Assembly (NCBI GenBank): GCA_001931875.2
Contig: MSJH02000809.1
Coordinates: 62,001 to 126,000, forward strand
Source of the DNA: Byssochlamys sp. IMV 00236
Lineage: Eukaryota > Ascomycota > Eurotiomycetes > Eurotiales > Thermoascaceae
Direction of reading: 5' to 3'
Length of the DNA: 64,000 nt
Below are positions 10,706-22,622 of this stretch, piece by piece. Both the position numbers and the translations under genes were made by a program. Position 1 is the stretch's first letter. Every line of letters starts with the position of its first letter. Under the pieces are notes generated by a model. That model saw only the letters and a program-made list of their open reading frames with translations. It did not search any database and had not been told where the DNA came from.

Positions 10706-11437
10706 ATGTGTGTCTCCACTAATATCCCCTTCTTTCCCCTGGGGAAAGCCTACATCCCGCTCGAGACCCGTGTGACCAAATTCGTCTTCGATAGAAACAA
10801 CCTCGCCATCCCACCACATCTCCAGCCCATGACACCCAAACGAGTCCACGATGAGCTTCGCAACGTCCGCGAAACCGCCACGACCACATTCAACTTCCTC
10901 AAAGCTCTCGACCGTATCTACCACACGCGTTTTTACCACATGTGTCCCAAAACAGATCGCAACCAATACTACCTCCACCGCGAATCCATCGACTACCTCC
11001 TCAACTGGGAACCAGACTCCATCCACCCTTACCTCCAAGCCTCAGCCGAAGCGCGCGGATATCGCATCCTCCCCGTCGTCGCTCCCACAGCAAAAATCCC
11101 CCCATTCATCCTCCACTTCCACATCGAGGAGGAAACATACACGGCCTTCCAGATGGAATACTCCCGTCTCCGCATGGAGTATCTTCGAGGTCCGTACATG
11201 CGCTGGATCGACGCGAAGGCGAGCATGGAAAAAGTCCTGCGCGGATGTGAGAGTGAGATGGGCGATATGGACTATCGCGCCTGGCGGAGGTGGTGGGATC
11301 GGATTTTTCTGAGGGAGATGGATAAGTGGGAGCATAGAGCGCAGGAAATCAAGATGCCGGCGTGGAATGAGATTGTTAAGGAGTTGTATTGTTTGATTCA
11401 GGAGAGAGTTGATTTGGAGGGGTTTTGGGAGGAGTGA
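10706..11437 (+). CDS. Orphan protein, 243 aa
   Basis: Single-exon frame of 243 residues, not recognised. The ATG follows a CCACC context. The protein is rich in Tyr, Trp, Arg and Glu, mostly alpha-helical in appearance, with no signal peptide or membrane helix. Segments that stand out are VRETATTTFNFLKALDRIYH, the basic aromatic block YRAWRRWWDRIFLREMDKWEH near residues 195-215, and an acidic end (VDLEGFWEE). The frame uses C-ending codons strongly in its first two thirds, like neighbouring housekeeping genes, which supports coding. Overlapping frames on both strands are shadows. Confidence 0.6.
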   Translation: MCVSTNIPFFPLGKAYIPLETRVTKFVFDRNNLAIPPHLQPMTPKRVHDELRNVRETATTTFNFLKALDRIYHTRFYHMCPKTDRNQYYLHRESIDYLLNWEPDSIHPYLQASAEARGYRILPVVAPTAKIPPFILHFHIEEETYTAFQMEYSRLRMEYLRGPYMRWIDAKASMEKVLRGCESEMGDMDYRAWRRWWDRIFLREMDKWEHRAQEIKMPAWNEIVKELYCLIQERVDLEGFWEE

Positions 11438-12247
11438 ATTGTGGTTGGTTGGTTTGATGGATGATGGTATTGGGATGGATGTTGGCTTTCGATATCGATA
11501 CAAGTCGCCTAGGATGTGGAGCATATTATTATTGGACTGGATGTTGCAGTACAAAGGAAGTTGGCAATCATTCATCCTTTTATTGGAAAAACTACACTCA
11601 GCACCTTGAACATGGGTTTGGTGAACATGAAAAGAAGCAAAAAGAAAAAGAAGGGAAAAACCGAAAGGACGGAGACCATATCATGTGCGATGTACGATGT
11701 TTGACATCTACCTTTCGTTCTTGATGTTTCTGGTATTGATCAAAAAGTTTCTACTTTGGGTGATGACGGAGGTACTACATAAATTAGCACCCTGTCGATA
11801 TAGTTAATCTTAATGAATTTGTATTTTATTATCACACTGTTACAATACAACTTGATTTATCAAACTGCACTCTCATCGTCCCAAGATGTCGCTTGGTTTT
11901 AATGATCACGTGATGAGTAAGCCCTATTCCATGAGCTGGTTGTTGGTAAAACTCCCACGCAAGGCAGATAGGTATCTAGCTAGAATAAATACAGATTTTA
12001 GTAATATCACGAAATTAGTTACGCACAATTTGAAATAATAGGTGTCGTCGTATTCCTATCTCATACACAAAGTTCCCATACAGTTCCTACCCCAGCCCTA
12101 GACTCCCTGCGGACATACAGTGAAGAAGAATGAAACTAGTAAGTTCATAGTTATAAGTCGAGGTGTCATGATCATTCCACGCGTCTATAATATAGAAGCA
12201 GGTGGATCATCTGTGCCCCAGGAACCGGGCGGTTGCTGTTGCATGGG
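11438..12247. other. Intergenic region
   Basis: 810 bp, AT-rich from 11700 on. No supported gene, RNA or repeat. It separates the housekeeping block from the transporter cluster. Confidence 0.5.
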
Positions 12248-14018
12248 CTAGTGGGCCACAGCAACGGTCTTGTTGTTCTTTAGTCGCTCCTTGATAATGT
12301 CCTTCCGCTCCTTGCGGAGCTTGGAAGCGTACCGGACGCCGAATCCGTGGTTGAAGACCTCCTTGATCTCCTCTAGAGTCAAGCCCGAGACTTCAGGGTA
12401 GAAGAAGATGATCAAGATCCAACCGACACCGCAGATACCGGCGTAGAAGCCAAAGGCACCGGACGGCGTCCAGGCCTTCATCATCGAGAGGAACGTGCTA
12501 GAAATGATCACGTTGCTGCCCCAGGAGGAGCAGGCTATCCACATTGTTCCCATAGCGCGGACTTCCAGCGGGAAGAAGTCGGTGCTCATCCAGGCAATGT
12601 TTCCGACGGACACGCCGTAAAACACGACGAACAAGATGATGAAGACCAGGACGGCAATAGCCGCTGGAGGGATCTTGGTTGATTCGACAGCCAGTGTATC
12701 GAGGTTGACTGGGATGTAGAGGAATGCGATAGCAATTGCGATCAGTGAGGCGGACATAGCCCAGACAGTGCATAGCATGATACGACGGCGTCCGACACGG
12801 TCGACGATCACCATGTTGACCCAAGTCATGATAAAGTTGACTCCAGCGACAACAATTCCCACTGCGACGGGGTTATTGAACCCGACCAGCCCGAACAATG
12901 TTCCAGAGTAGTACATCAAGCTGTTGAAACCGGACAGCTGAGAGATGACCATCAGGCCGGTGGCACTGAGCAGGGCGCGGAGGTTGGCTGGGTTGGTGTG
13001 CATCTGCTTGATCTTAGACCACCGGCTTTCGCCTTCATTCACCTCCTTGGCTTCATCACAGGCGATCATGATTGAGGTCACCTTGCTAGCAACCTGCTCG
13101 TCGGTGGCGCCCTTGTAGATTTTCTGGAGCACCACCCTGGCCTGGTCTACCTTGCCATGATAGATGAGATGACGAGGTGATTCCGGACAGAACGGCAGCA
13201 GAACAGCAAGCGTAATAGCAGGGACAGCTGCTAGGCCCACCATATATCTCCAGCCATTAGGTACATTGGCAAAGGCTGCCCCGATGGCATAGGAGACCAC
13301 CTGACCTCCTGTGATAGACATATTGTTCAGTCCGATAAGACGGCCACGCACCTTGGTCGGAGCAATCTCTGCGATGTAGAGGGGCACGACCATGGCTGCG
13401 GAACCGACACCGAATCCGATCACAAGACGGCCCACGGACATCTGCGCGATGGTGAACGATGCGGCTTGCAAAACGGCACCAATGGTGAACAGACCACAGC
13501 CCAGATAGATTGCCACCTTGCGGCCGTACTATACACAGTCTTAGCCATGCGATCAATAATTCGGGTTGTATATGATAATAACATACCCTGTCGGCCGTGA
13601 GACCGGCAATAATGGCTCCCACAAAAGCACCTCCTGAGCATAGTGAGGTGATCAACTCCTTTTCGCTGCTAGACACAGGCCGGTTGTTGAGATCGTTACC
13701 CAGATACACGAGGACGGCAGATATAATTCCAGTATCATATCCAAACAACGACCCAGCAATAGACGCTGTTAGAGCCACCAGCCAGACGAACTTGCTTGTT
13801 GGCAGGGAGTCGATAGAAGTATCATCAGACTCCCATGCACTGTGTTCGACATCGCCGTCAACCTTGTCCGCGTGGACAACGTCGGGCTTGTCGAGGCTCA
13901 TTCTGTCTGCTGAATACGAATATATCTTGCCTGTAATGGGTCGAGCGTGTTCGATATGCCGGTACTCTTCCGGCTTGTCATCTTTACCAGCCGTCCGCTG
14001 CTCCTCTTGAATCGCCAT
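12248..14018 (-). CDS. MFS polyol/sugar transporter, myo-inositol transporter (Itr) type
   Basis: Two exons: 14018-13587 and 13528-12248 (58-nt intron, GTATGT donor, phase 0), giving 570 residues. The ATG at 14018 is the first true ATG. The frame upstream opens only with GTG. A hydrophilic N-tail of about 80 residues precedes the first helix. Sugar-porter signatures are complete: FGYDTGIISAVLV, DRYGRK, GRLVIGFGVG, PLYIAEIAPTKVRGR, ITGGQVVSYAIGAAF, PESPRHL, and DRVGRRRIML in the second half, with 12 predicted helices. The GGQ...AYxxGAAF and ISQLSGFNSLMYYSG stretches resemble fungal myo-inositol/polyol carriers more than hexose carriers. Substrate is inference. The basic C-tail ends in the cytosol. 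Divergent from the Zn2Cys6 gene at 15066. Confidence 0.85.
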
Positions 14019-15065
14019 CGTGGTATATATCACGTGGCAGTGACGACGTATAATGGATATAGAAATAGGAACAATCAGAAATCCCTCATGAATGTATTAT
14101 CGAAACAAGTAATCGTATAATTCAGGTAGCTAAGTGTTCAATGAGATGAGCAGTGGGCAGATCTGGCAGGTAGCTCTTGGTGTCTCCGACATGAACGGCA
14201 GGACACATGGTGTGTAGCACCGTATAAATAATACTTGGGTAGAGAGACCAGACGATGACGAGACATGATTATTGACACAGAAAGACTAAATTAAATGGTG
14301 GCTTTTTGCGGGGGATAAACCGTGTCTGGGGAAAGCTGGGGATGCGGAGCGGACTTCCTGACCTGGGAGTATTATTCGATCGTGAATGCCTACTTTTGCT
14401 TGCTGGGAACTTTCCCTTTCTTTGTCTCGGGCTGGCTTTCTTGGGGGGAAGGGAACTCCCCAGAGTAACTGGCCCGGAGGCTCTGCGCCATTTCCCCCGA
14501 ATCATACCCTGTCCTATGTACTACACCATGGAGTAGACTGTCGTACGTTCGTCCTTACTGTGTAGAGCAGGAATGTGTGTCAACCTCGAATCAATGACAA
14601 TCCTGTTGAATTCCATGTCGTCATAATATTTCTCCAGTGTATTTCCCCCGCAAAAAGCCACGATGGTGTGGAGCATTCATTATTGTAGGAGAGAAACATG
14701 CGGGGGGAACTAACGAAGAGGAGTAAAGTCAAGTCATCTTCCAACCCCAACCATACCGTTTCTCCCAATACCCGCGTCAACTGGAGAAAGTGTCGGCTAA
14801 CCGGTCACCTCAACCGAGGACATCATTGGTGTCTCGCCCGATCCCAGTCAACCTGCAGCGAATTATCTCCTCTTCTATGGGAATTGTCAGCCCGAGCAGA
14901 AATACCCTGGGCAGTTCCAATTGCCGACCTCATCCAGCGCCACAGTGGACTGGAGGCACATTTAGGCAACTTGTCGCCGTGTTTTCACTCGATCGATCGA
15001 GGACGATGATCACGATATGTCTATAGGCCCTATACCCTTACTGTCGCTGCGTCGCGTCAGTATCG
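14019..15065. promoter_or_regulatory. Divergent promoter region, transporter / regulator
   Basis: 1047 bp with no supported gene. Frames seen at 14269-14536 and 14698-15026 overlap each other on both strands without family features. By position it carries the promoters of the transporter and of the zinc-cluster regulator. I did not identify a specific operator. Confidence 0.5.
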
Positions 15066-17386
15066 ATGGCTGAGTCTCGCCCGGGGAAGATGTCGGCGGA
15101 AACTCCACGACCGCGACGAGGGCAATTCGACTCTCTACTGCCTTGCAATAATTGCAGATAAGTTATTGGCTCCCTCCGATTGACTGGAGGACCCTGAATA
15201 TTGACTGGCTGCCCACACAGAGAAGCATGTGAAATGTAGGTATTATGCCACGAAAGATCATGGACCATTCATGGACAACCAGAGAAATCCTGACCAGCGG
15301 AACAGGTCACTACGATTCAGATGGCCAATGTCAACGGTGTAAGCGTGAAGGCGAAGAGTGTGTGCGCGAACGAACCAGGATCCGATTCCGTCATGGTTCT
15401 CGTGGCAGCTTCCATACCACCTTCGCCGAAGACCAGCCCTGGGTGGGCACCGGAGGTAATGCTTGTAATCCATGCCGTTTGTTTGTATCCGATGGCCGCA
15501 AGTATAGGCGCTTAATGCATCAGTGAATAGGGATATTCCAGTTTGTCAATGAGACGGCTGGGGTTGTAGCAAGTTACTTGCAGCAAGAGGGCCCCGATAG
15601 AGAATCAGATGCCGTGGTGGAAGACGAGCCATGGGGTGATCACAATGTTCGGTTATTGACAGGACAGACACCGGCAAGCGGTGGCACCAAGAAGCAGTCT
15701 GAGTCCTCTGCGTTGGTAACCTGTGCGAGAAATGTACCAGGTGCATCTACGCCAAGACGTTCGTTCTCTGGCAGCATCTCCTGCGAGCCATCGCATGGGA
15801 GGAACGAGATCGATAGGGAGCAGCCGACAGGCAGAGACATGAGTGGTCATGCTCAAGAGCCAGCTTCCACACCATTATCATCATCGTCGTCGTCGCAGGC
15901 CTTCCCTCTTCCCCGCTACCGTCCCAGGGTCCCGTCATATTCGGCTCCTCGAACACCCTCTGATTATCCTTCTGTGTCTGACTTCTCCAGCCCAGGATCA
16001 GCGTCTGCGTACCAGATTTTCCAGCAGGCTGTCCTTCAAGATCCTACTACAGACCCTTTCTGGGACGACCTTGTGAAACGACCCGCCAGAGAAACGTTCC
16101 ACGATGACCACGGCCGCCTGCAGGCAGTACTTCTTCGTTATTATGCAGAAGAGATTGCCGACCGGTTCGACCTCTGCGATCCTGAACGCCATTTTGCTCG
16201 GGTGGTCCCTCAGCGAGCGCGCTCCTGTCCGCCTCTGTTAAACGCGATCTTTACCACATCAGCCCGCCATCTCACACGGCTCCCAAGGCACCGTCATGCA
16301 GCAGGGGCAGTGGAGTGGAGAGGCAGCCTTCTTCCTGATCTGACTGAGGAAGTAGCCGTGTATTATCATAATGAATGCATCCGAGATCTGTTGAGATTGA
16401 GTGTTGACCCGGAACAGATTCACGATGAGAACCTTCTAGCTGCGGCGACCATCCTCCGGACGGACGAAGAGATGGATTCTCCGGTGCGGGATGGCGACGG
16501 TGACCAGGAAGTGTTTCTGCAGATGTTGAACATTTTCATCAACGCACAAGTTCCAGCTGTGACAGCGACTTCTCATCAGCCACGACCTGGTTACCTTGAG
16601 CAGCAGATCAACAACACCACGAGTGGCATGCAGGCTTTTGAGGGGATGGGCCATCCTCACCCTGCCCAGGATCTTCACGTCCAAGGCCTGCGGCAAGCTG
16701 TCATCCGGGTTGCCCTCCGCCAGGAGCTCTTCACATCGTACATGAAGCACCGTCCGTTGAAGTTCCCTCCCTTCCATTATGAACCTTTTCGTGGTTTCTC
16801 CCCAGCTGACGACACCATGTGGGCTCATCGTCTTGTGATCTTCTGTGCCGATGTGTTGCAGTATTGTTATGGAGCCAACGACGCAGGGACACCTCATCAC
16901 TCTGAGATACAGTGGCAGGAGCTAAAGCGCTACGGTGAAGAATTAAGACTGGCACTGCCAGAGTCCTTTGCGCCCATTTTCTATCGGCCCCCGAACATAG
17001 AGACAGAGGAGATCTTCCCAGAGATCTGGTACCTGCAAGATTGCCATGTCACGGGAATGATGCACGCAGAACTAGCACGACTGTTACTGGCAGTATACAA
17101 TCCCACCCGACCTCGATTGGGTCATGGATACGCCGCCAGCATGCGGGAGCTCACCTTCGAGCTTCAAAAGACTGTGTTGCGGCTCTGTGGGATTGCACTC
17201 AGTAACCGCCAGTTGCCGTCCGTGTTCATCGAGGCATTGATGGGCATTTCCACGTACGGGGAGTATTTTGAGGACCGAAGGGCACAAGCAGCATTACTTG
17301 GCGTTCTGGACGTGATGCACGAAGAGCATGCTTATCCCACCGTGAAGATCGTCCAGGCGTTGAAAGAGGCGTGGGGTTGGGTTTGA
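15066..17386 (+). pseudogene. Zn2Cys6 transcription factor with in-frame stop in the zinc cluster
   Basis: Best exon model: 15066-15161, 15223-15235, 15306-15455, 15531-17386. Exon 1 ends ...SLLPCNNCR then TAA (15159-15161) directly before a GTTATT donor. The 13-nt exon gives KHVK plus the first base of a Cys codon. Exon 3 starts by completing that Cys and gives CHYDSDGQCQRCKREGEEC. Cys spacing (C-x2-C-x6-C, then C-x2-C-x6-C) is correct only if the TAA codon is counted as one residue, so a sense codon (CAA would need one C-to-T change) seems to have mutated. The last exon (from IFQFVNE) encodes about 620 residues including a fungal transcription-factor middle region with YYHNECIRDLLRLS and ends in EAWGWV, with no other stop. 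Either the factor is inactive, or an unrecognised splice or downstream start rescues it. Its place between the transporter and the dehydrogenase suggests a pathway regulator. Confidence 0.7.
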
Positions 17387-18132
17387 GAATAACTATCCAG
17401 CATGCAGGAAAAGGCACAATCTTTACTTGCAGATCGAAAGAAAAGAAAGAACGTCGAGTTACAGCGAGTCTACTCTCTTTATTGAATTACGCAGCGAGTC
17501 GAGTCCGGTTTCTAGGCCTTTTTATCTATTTTCCTAATGGTAGCACTATAACCAGACACTCCAGACCCATCCGGAAATCATTGCTGCCGCTATGGCCTGA
17601 CTTCGAGGAGGAACTGTAGCAGGAGTCCATAGGTGATCGGAAATTGTTTACCAGGATCCATCACATGGTCAACCACCAGCAGCAGTAAGGCTGTATCCCC
17701 TCTTCCTCTCGTTGCTTAAGTTCGTATGTTATGTGTTGATGTTCCGCAAGGCCATCGGAGGCAGTTTCCCGGTTGCTGCCAAGACAGGCAAGTGCCGCCG
17801 CCCGACATTCCCCACGGGGCAACTCCGCGCGGAGTAAAAGTGGGCCATCTCCCGCCCCGGATTTCCTCTTTGGGCCGCACGGCGATTGAGCTTCGAATTT
17901 CCTTTTCCGAATGTCAACAAATCGGGCCATTTGATGTAGGACGAGAGATGGACGAGGTACACGGAGATTGTAGGGGACACTATATCTAGGTAATGGTCTC
18001 GCTGGTCTGAAAGGGGCTGGATTGTCATCGAAGTTGTTGGCGGATCTCTCCTAAGTAAACGGTTCTTTGAAGACGTCGTTGCTGTTTGAAAATCTCAGGG
18101 AATTCCCACACTAACCACCACACCACATCACC
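17387..18132. other. Intergenic region upstream of the dehydrogenase
   Basis: 746 bp. No supported coding frame. It contains the 3' flank of the regulator and the promoter of the gene at 18133. Confidence 0.5.
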
Positions 18133-19337
18133 ATGTCTACCAAGCTCAAAGTCGCGATCGCTGGTTTGGGCCGCATGGGCTCCCGTCACGCGAACCACTT
18201 CTACTCTTACACTCCCCGCGCAGAAGTGGTAGCGGTCACGTCGCCCGTGCAGAATGAATTGGACTGGGCCAAGACCAATCTCGGAAATCCACGAACATAC
18301 CTCGACTTCGATGAGCTGCTGGAGAAGGAGAAGGATTTGCAGGCGATTGTCATCGCGTCGGCCACTTCTGTGCACGCAAAGCAGGCCATCAAGGCGATCA
18401 ACAAGGGACTCCATGTTCTGTGCGAGAAGCCCCTGAGTACGAATATTGAAGAGGTATACTTTGATTTGATCTATCTGAAGATAATGTCCTATGGGTAGTG
18501 GTGATGAGAGGTGGTTATGCTAACGAAGAAACTCAATCGTACAGTCCCAGAAAGTGGTCGACGCCTACCACGAATCGCTCAAGACTCGTCCCAACCAGAA
18601 GGTCATCTGCGGTTTCTCCCGTCGCTTCGACGCCTCCTACCGCGATGCCTTTGAGAAGCTCCAGTCCGGTCTAATTGGCCGTCCCAGCGTCTTCCGCTCC
18701 CAGACCTGCGACAAACTGGACCCGTCCGGATTCTTTGTCGAATACGCCCAGTTCTCTGGTGGTATCTTCGTCGACTGCTCCATTCACGATATCGATCTGG
18801 CGCTCTGGTTCTTCGGTGAGGACTCAGTCGTCAAGTCTGTTACTGCCGTGGGTATCACTGCCGTGTCTCCTGAACTGAGGAAGTACAATGATCGCGACAA
18901 TGCTCTTGGGATCGTGGAGTTTCACGATGGAAAGATTGCCCAGCTTTTCTGCAGTCGCATGATGGCTGCTGGCCAGGAGGACTGTGAGTCATTTCCCTAT
19001 TGAATACTCCCTACTTCCAATCATATTTCAAACAGAGATATTAACCTAATTTTCAATAGCCACCGAAATCACCGGCACGGCTGGCAAACTCGCCGTCAAC
19101 ACTCAACCGGCGGCCAACCTGGTCAATATCTACGAACCCACCGGTATCCGTCGTGAAATCCCACCCCATTACTACGGCCGCTTCCGCGACGCCTTCATCA
19201 CCGAAGCCAACGAATTCACCGCCTCCTGCCTGGACAACACCCCGCCTCCTATGAAGCTCGAAGGCGCAGTGGCTGCCGTTCGAATTGGATGCGCTCTGCA
19301 GGAATCCCTGATTACTGGAAAGAAGATCGACTTTGAT
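18133..19337 (+). CDS. Gfo/Idh/MocA oxidoreductase, inositol 2-dehydrogenase-like, C-terminal frameshift
   Basis: Exons 18133-18453, 18545-18983 and 19060-19337, giving 345 residues as read. The Rossmann motif is VAIAGLGRMGSRHANHF at residues 7-23, followed by the family's HVLCEKPLS (catalytic Lys region), FSRRFDASY and the catalytic-type GGIFVDCSIHDIDLALW. The family is NAD(P)-dependent. Similarity to fungal myo-inositol dehydrogenases is my reading of these motifs. The final exon keeps the expected frame to ALQESLITGK, then an AAAA run (19319-19322) shifts it and TGA follows at 19335. In the +1 frame a typical tail (KKIDFDEKGNRITLANL) continues to a stop at 19374. So the last 17 or so residues are replaced by four. 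The Rossmann and catalytic parts are intact, so activity may survive. Alternatively it is a base-call error. Confidence 0.85.
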
Positions 19338-20327
19338 GAGAAAGGAAACCGGATCACTCTGGCGAATCTGTGATCCCCCATCCCCTGCCCTAACGGATTA
19401 TTTTATTTTCTTTCTCCACATCATAAGGCGTAGTGATGGCGATAATGATGATGATGATGTCTGCTCTTCTCTTGGTTTTCATGACTACTTCCTTTGATTA
19501 TTGAGCGTCATGATAGAGACTAAAATAAAGTAGTAAGTTCGTTGTCTCTGCTTGATACTGCGGAATATAAATCGAAATCGTCAGCGTTGTCTCAACCCTC
19601 ATCCAAAAAAAAAGAAGAAAAAGAAAAAAAGAAAAAGAAATAAGCAAGACTTCTAAAAACTTCAAATCAACACAGTACTGTGCAATATCCAATAATAAGA
19701 AAATATGCGATACTTTCGAGGAACGCAAGACTCCAAATAACAAAGGGTATTGTAATAATCACCGAACACCAATTCAATTGGTCCTTTCATTCTTTTGGAC
19801 ATGAAGTCAAACATAAAACCAATAAGGATCCGAAAAATGACCCCCAAGGCGCGCGCGAGGCAACGGTCTGAGGTATCCATTCTTACTTCCCGCTAGTTCG
19901 ATCGCGAGCTTGCTTTCTTCTCCTTCTTAGGACTGATAAAATTAAATGCACTTAATGAAGATTCACTATTCTTTCCCTAAGGGTAAAGGATCCAAGATAC
20001 CTAATCCATGGATGTCTTTGCCCGCCTGGCCCCTAGCTTAGCTCGCGACAGAGGACCTTGGAGACAACTTGGAAACTTATCTACCTACCTAGTTAGTCTG
20101 GTCTGGGACCCTGTACCTAATTAAGGACCTAACGTTTATTATCTCGAGCTTAAATATAGTCTAAATTCACTTCTGACAACAGAATATACTTGGAACGGAT
20201 AGCAAGATCGGGATTGAAAAGAGAAAGGTTTCTCCTCTCCAAAAAAGAAAGCTAAGTAGAATTCTATTCAGGAGACTTTCTATCTATCTACCTCCCTGAA
20301 AGGGACAGCACGGTTCGCATATCTACT
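19338..20327. other. Intergenic region
   Basis: 990 bp. Contains the orphaned dehydrogenase tail frame (to 19374), a short GAT/ATG trinucleotide run near 19445-19462, an A-rich AAGAAA tract at 19608-19642, and AT-rich DNA. No gene supported. Confidence 0.5.
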
Positions 20328-22622
20328 TTAAGTGAATGCGCTTTGGACTGATCCGTATCTGTTTGAGGTCAGAATTTCAACATTCTGCTGGAATAAAAAG
20401 AAAGACAGAAAGAAAGAAAAGCTCAGACTCACCCTTGTGGGCATTGACTTCCCAATGCAACGCTTCCACTGCGCATGTAGCAGATTCGTGCTTCTTGACA
20501 GGCAGGGTTGGTGCAGTTGGGACTCTGTGTGCTGGATTTTCCCTGGTAGGTATTCTGTAGAGTGACCAGACTGATATTCCTCGCCATAGCCTCTGTGACT
20601 TGGAACCAGAACGTTGCGTTGAGAGGCTCGTCGGCACCCCATGAGACAGCAGGTCCGTATGTTTCGCGTGTTGAATATTCCAGGCTGTAAGTCGGGCCTG
20701 TCCCGTTCAGTGATGCGAATGAAGACACATTGGAGACAAAGGTGTAGGCCTCGTATATGTTGAAGTCGCCCGTGTCTACTTCATAGAGTCGGAATCCGCT
20801 GTTCAAGTTCGTCAGCGGTGTCACACTGGGTCCAATCCAGCCGGTGGTCAGAGCAGTGTCGGCACTTTGCACAGTTCCGTTATTAGCAAAGTAGATCATG
20901 AACTGGTCCTCATGGGTGTGGCCGAAGAAGATATTAGCAATCACGTGTGGCGAGTATCGGTCGACAATCTGGTAGAAGAGGTTTGTCGGATTGGGGATCG
21001 GGTTGGTGCCGTCCCATCCACTCAGGACGTGACCCATGATCCAGACGCGCTCACCGGCATCCTCTGCTTTCTGGAGTTCCTGGATTAGAAACGCCAGGAT
21101 CCCCGAGTTGTCGGGGTTTTCAGCGTCGATGAAATTGAGATAGTTGCTCGAATACCAGAAATCTAGCAGTGTGTCAGCTTTGTCCTCATCGTACTTTCCC
21201 GCCCTATCACAAGATATGCGGTCTTAGTAAACTTACCAGTGTTAAGAGTGATAATGCGAAGACCATAGTGGTTCTTGATCGAGTATGCGCCGTAGTGCGT
21301 GGCAGCAGTACGGGCGGTCTCCGCATCAATCCATCCCTCATGCTGCCACAGTCCAGCAACGTGATCATAATTCCAACTAAGCTCCGCTCCAACTGTGCCG
21401 CCCAATTTATGCGGAGCGTCCATATTGGCTGGGCTGGTGTCGTGGTTTCCCAAGGCTGCGAAGACGGGCCCAGTGAGGTACGACTTGAACATCTCAAAAA
21501 CACTGGTCTCGGTGTATTCGACATATGCTTGCGAGAGCTCTGGCTCAGGATCATGAGAGACCAGGTCTCCCGTATATAGGGTCCACCCCAACGACTCTTG
21601 CCCCTTTCCCTTTCCAGTACCAGTTAGAGGACCGACAGCTTGCAGAACCGCAAGTGCTAGATCGTAAGGACTATCGCACTTAAACTCGCCATAGGGGGAT
21701 GCTGACAGGAGGACCTGATCACGCGATGCAGTGTTCGGGTTATTGGCCCGACAGCATAGACTGGATGAGCAGTTGGCTTCAGCACCCACTGAATATCGTG
21801 CATCCAGGTGTAGGTCAGACATATGCAAAACTTTGACGCGCTCCCCGCTGGCCTTGGGGACGCGAGCCGTAGCATTGGCCGGCTTTGGTTTGGGGAAAAG
21901 ATTCTCTGTGTTCAGAGGGCTCGTCGATGGACGACTGCAGTAGCTCGAGTTGATCGCATGGCAGATGTACTCTCCATCGAGCCCAGTGACATTTGCGTAA
22001 TACAGGACCTGGGTCCAGATTGCGCCAAAATTGGTCGCATTATACGACGACTGACACGATGAATTAGAGGCAAAGTGGAAGCTTTCACACAGCGATACCA
22101 TGGCGCCGGGGACGAAAGATGGTGCATACCAGGCCGCTGGTTGGGCGGCAGCCAAAGCAGCCTGGCATCTTTGACAACTACTCAGCGAGCTATTGGACTT
22201 GATCACTTCGGTCACATTGGCAATGGTTTCCCTGATAAGGTCCTCGGCTCGCGCACGGGATAGAGTCTTCCTTGCTGGGGGATATGCCACGGGATCCGAA
22301 TTGACGGTGGGAAAGTTGGTGGGGTCTGTTAATTCGAATGGGTAGACCGTGTGCAATACCGGGTCCGATATTATCGGCTGCGGTTCCTGAGTTGGAGATG
22401 CGGGGAGAAAATAGTATGAGCTATATTTATCCGGCACATCAGTATGAACAAGTTAATACACAAACATGAGACCATAGCCGGTGGAAATACATACGAGAAC
22501 GCGGTAGTTGGAAAGCCTTCAGGCGCCACGAAGGACGACTGCCCGGGGATGGATGAAGCGGCTGCAGTGGGTGATGGCACGAATCCCACAGCCAAGAGGC
22601 CGCTGAGAAGAGGGAGCTGCAT
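20328..22622 (-). CDS. Secreted acid sphingomyelinase-like phosphodiesterase
   Basis: Four exons: 22622-22495, 22420-21237, 21162-20433 and 20358-20328, giving 690 residues. A signal peptide is plain (MQLPLLSGLLAVGFVPSPTAAA). A saposin-B-like Cys region comes next (SCQRCQAALAAAQ... SLCESFHFASNSSC). The calcineurin-type metallophosphatase core has DLHLDARYSVG, YTGDLVSHD, ALGNHD and FGHTHEDQF, which supply the two-zinc site. LNTDFWYSSNYLNFI spans the second splice. The architecture is that of acid sphingomyelin phosphodiesterases, cleaving sphingomyelin or related phosphodiesters outside the cell or in the vacuole. Many Asn-x-Ser/Thr sites suggest glycosylation. The small last exon adds YGSVQSAFT and is required because an in-frame TGA lies in the GTGAGT donor at 20432. 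Without splicing the protein ends at 20429. Confidence 0.88.

Noticed and set aside
13257..14033. Transporter exon 1 read through its intron, beginning with GTG
   Set aside because: The continuation past 13586 is out of frame with the carrier; the true start is the ATG at 14018 and a 58-nt intron follows.
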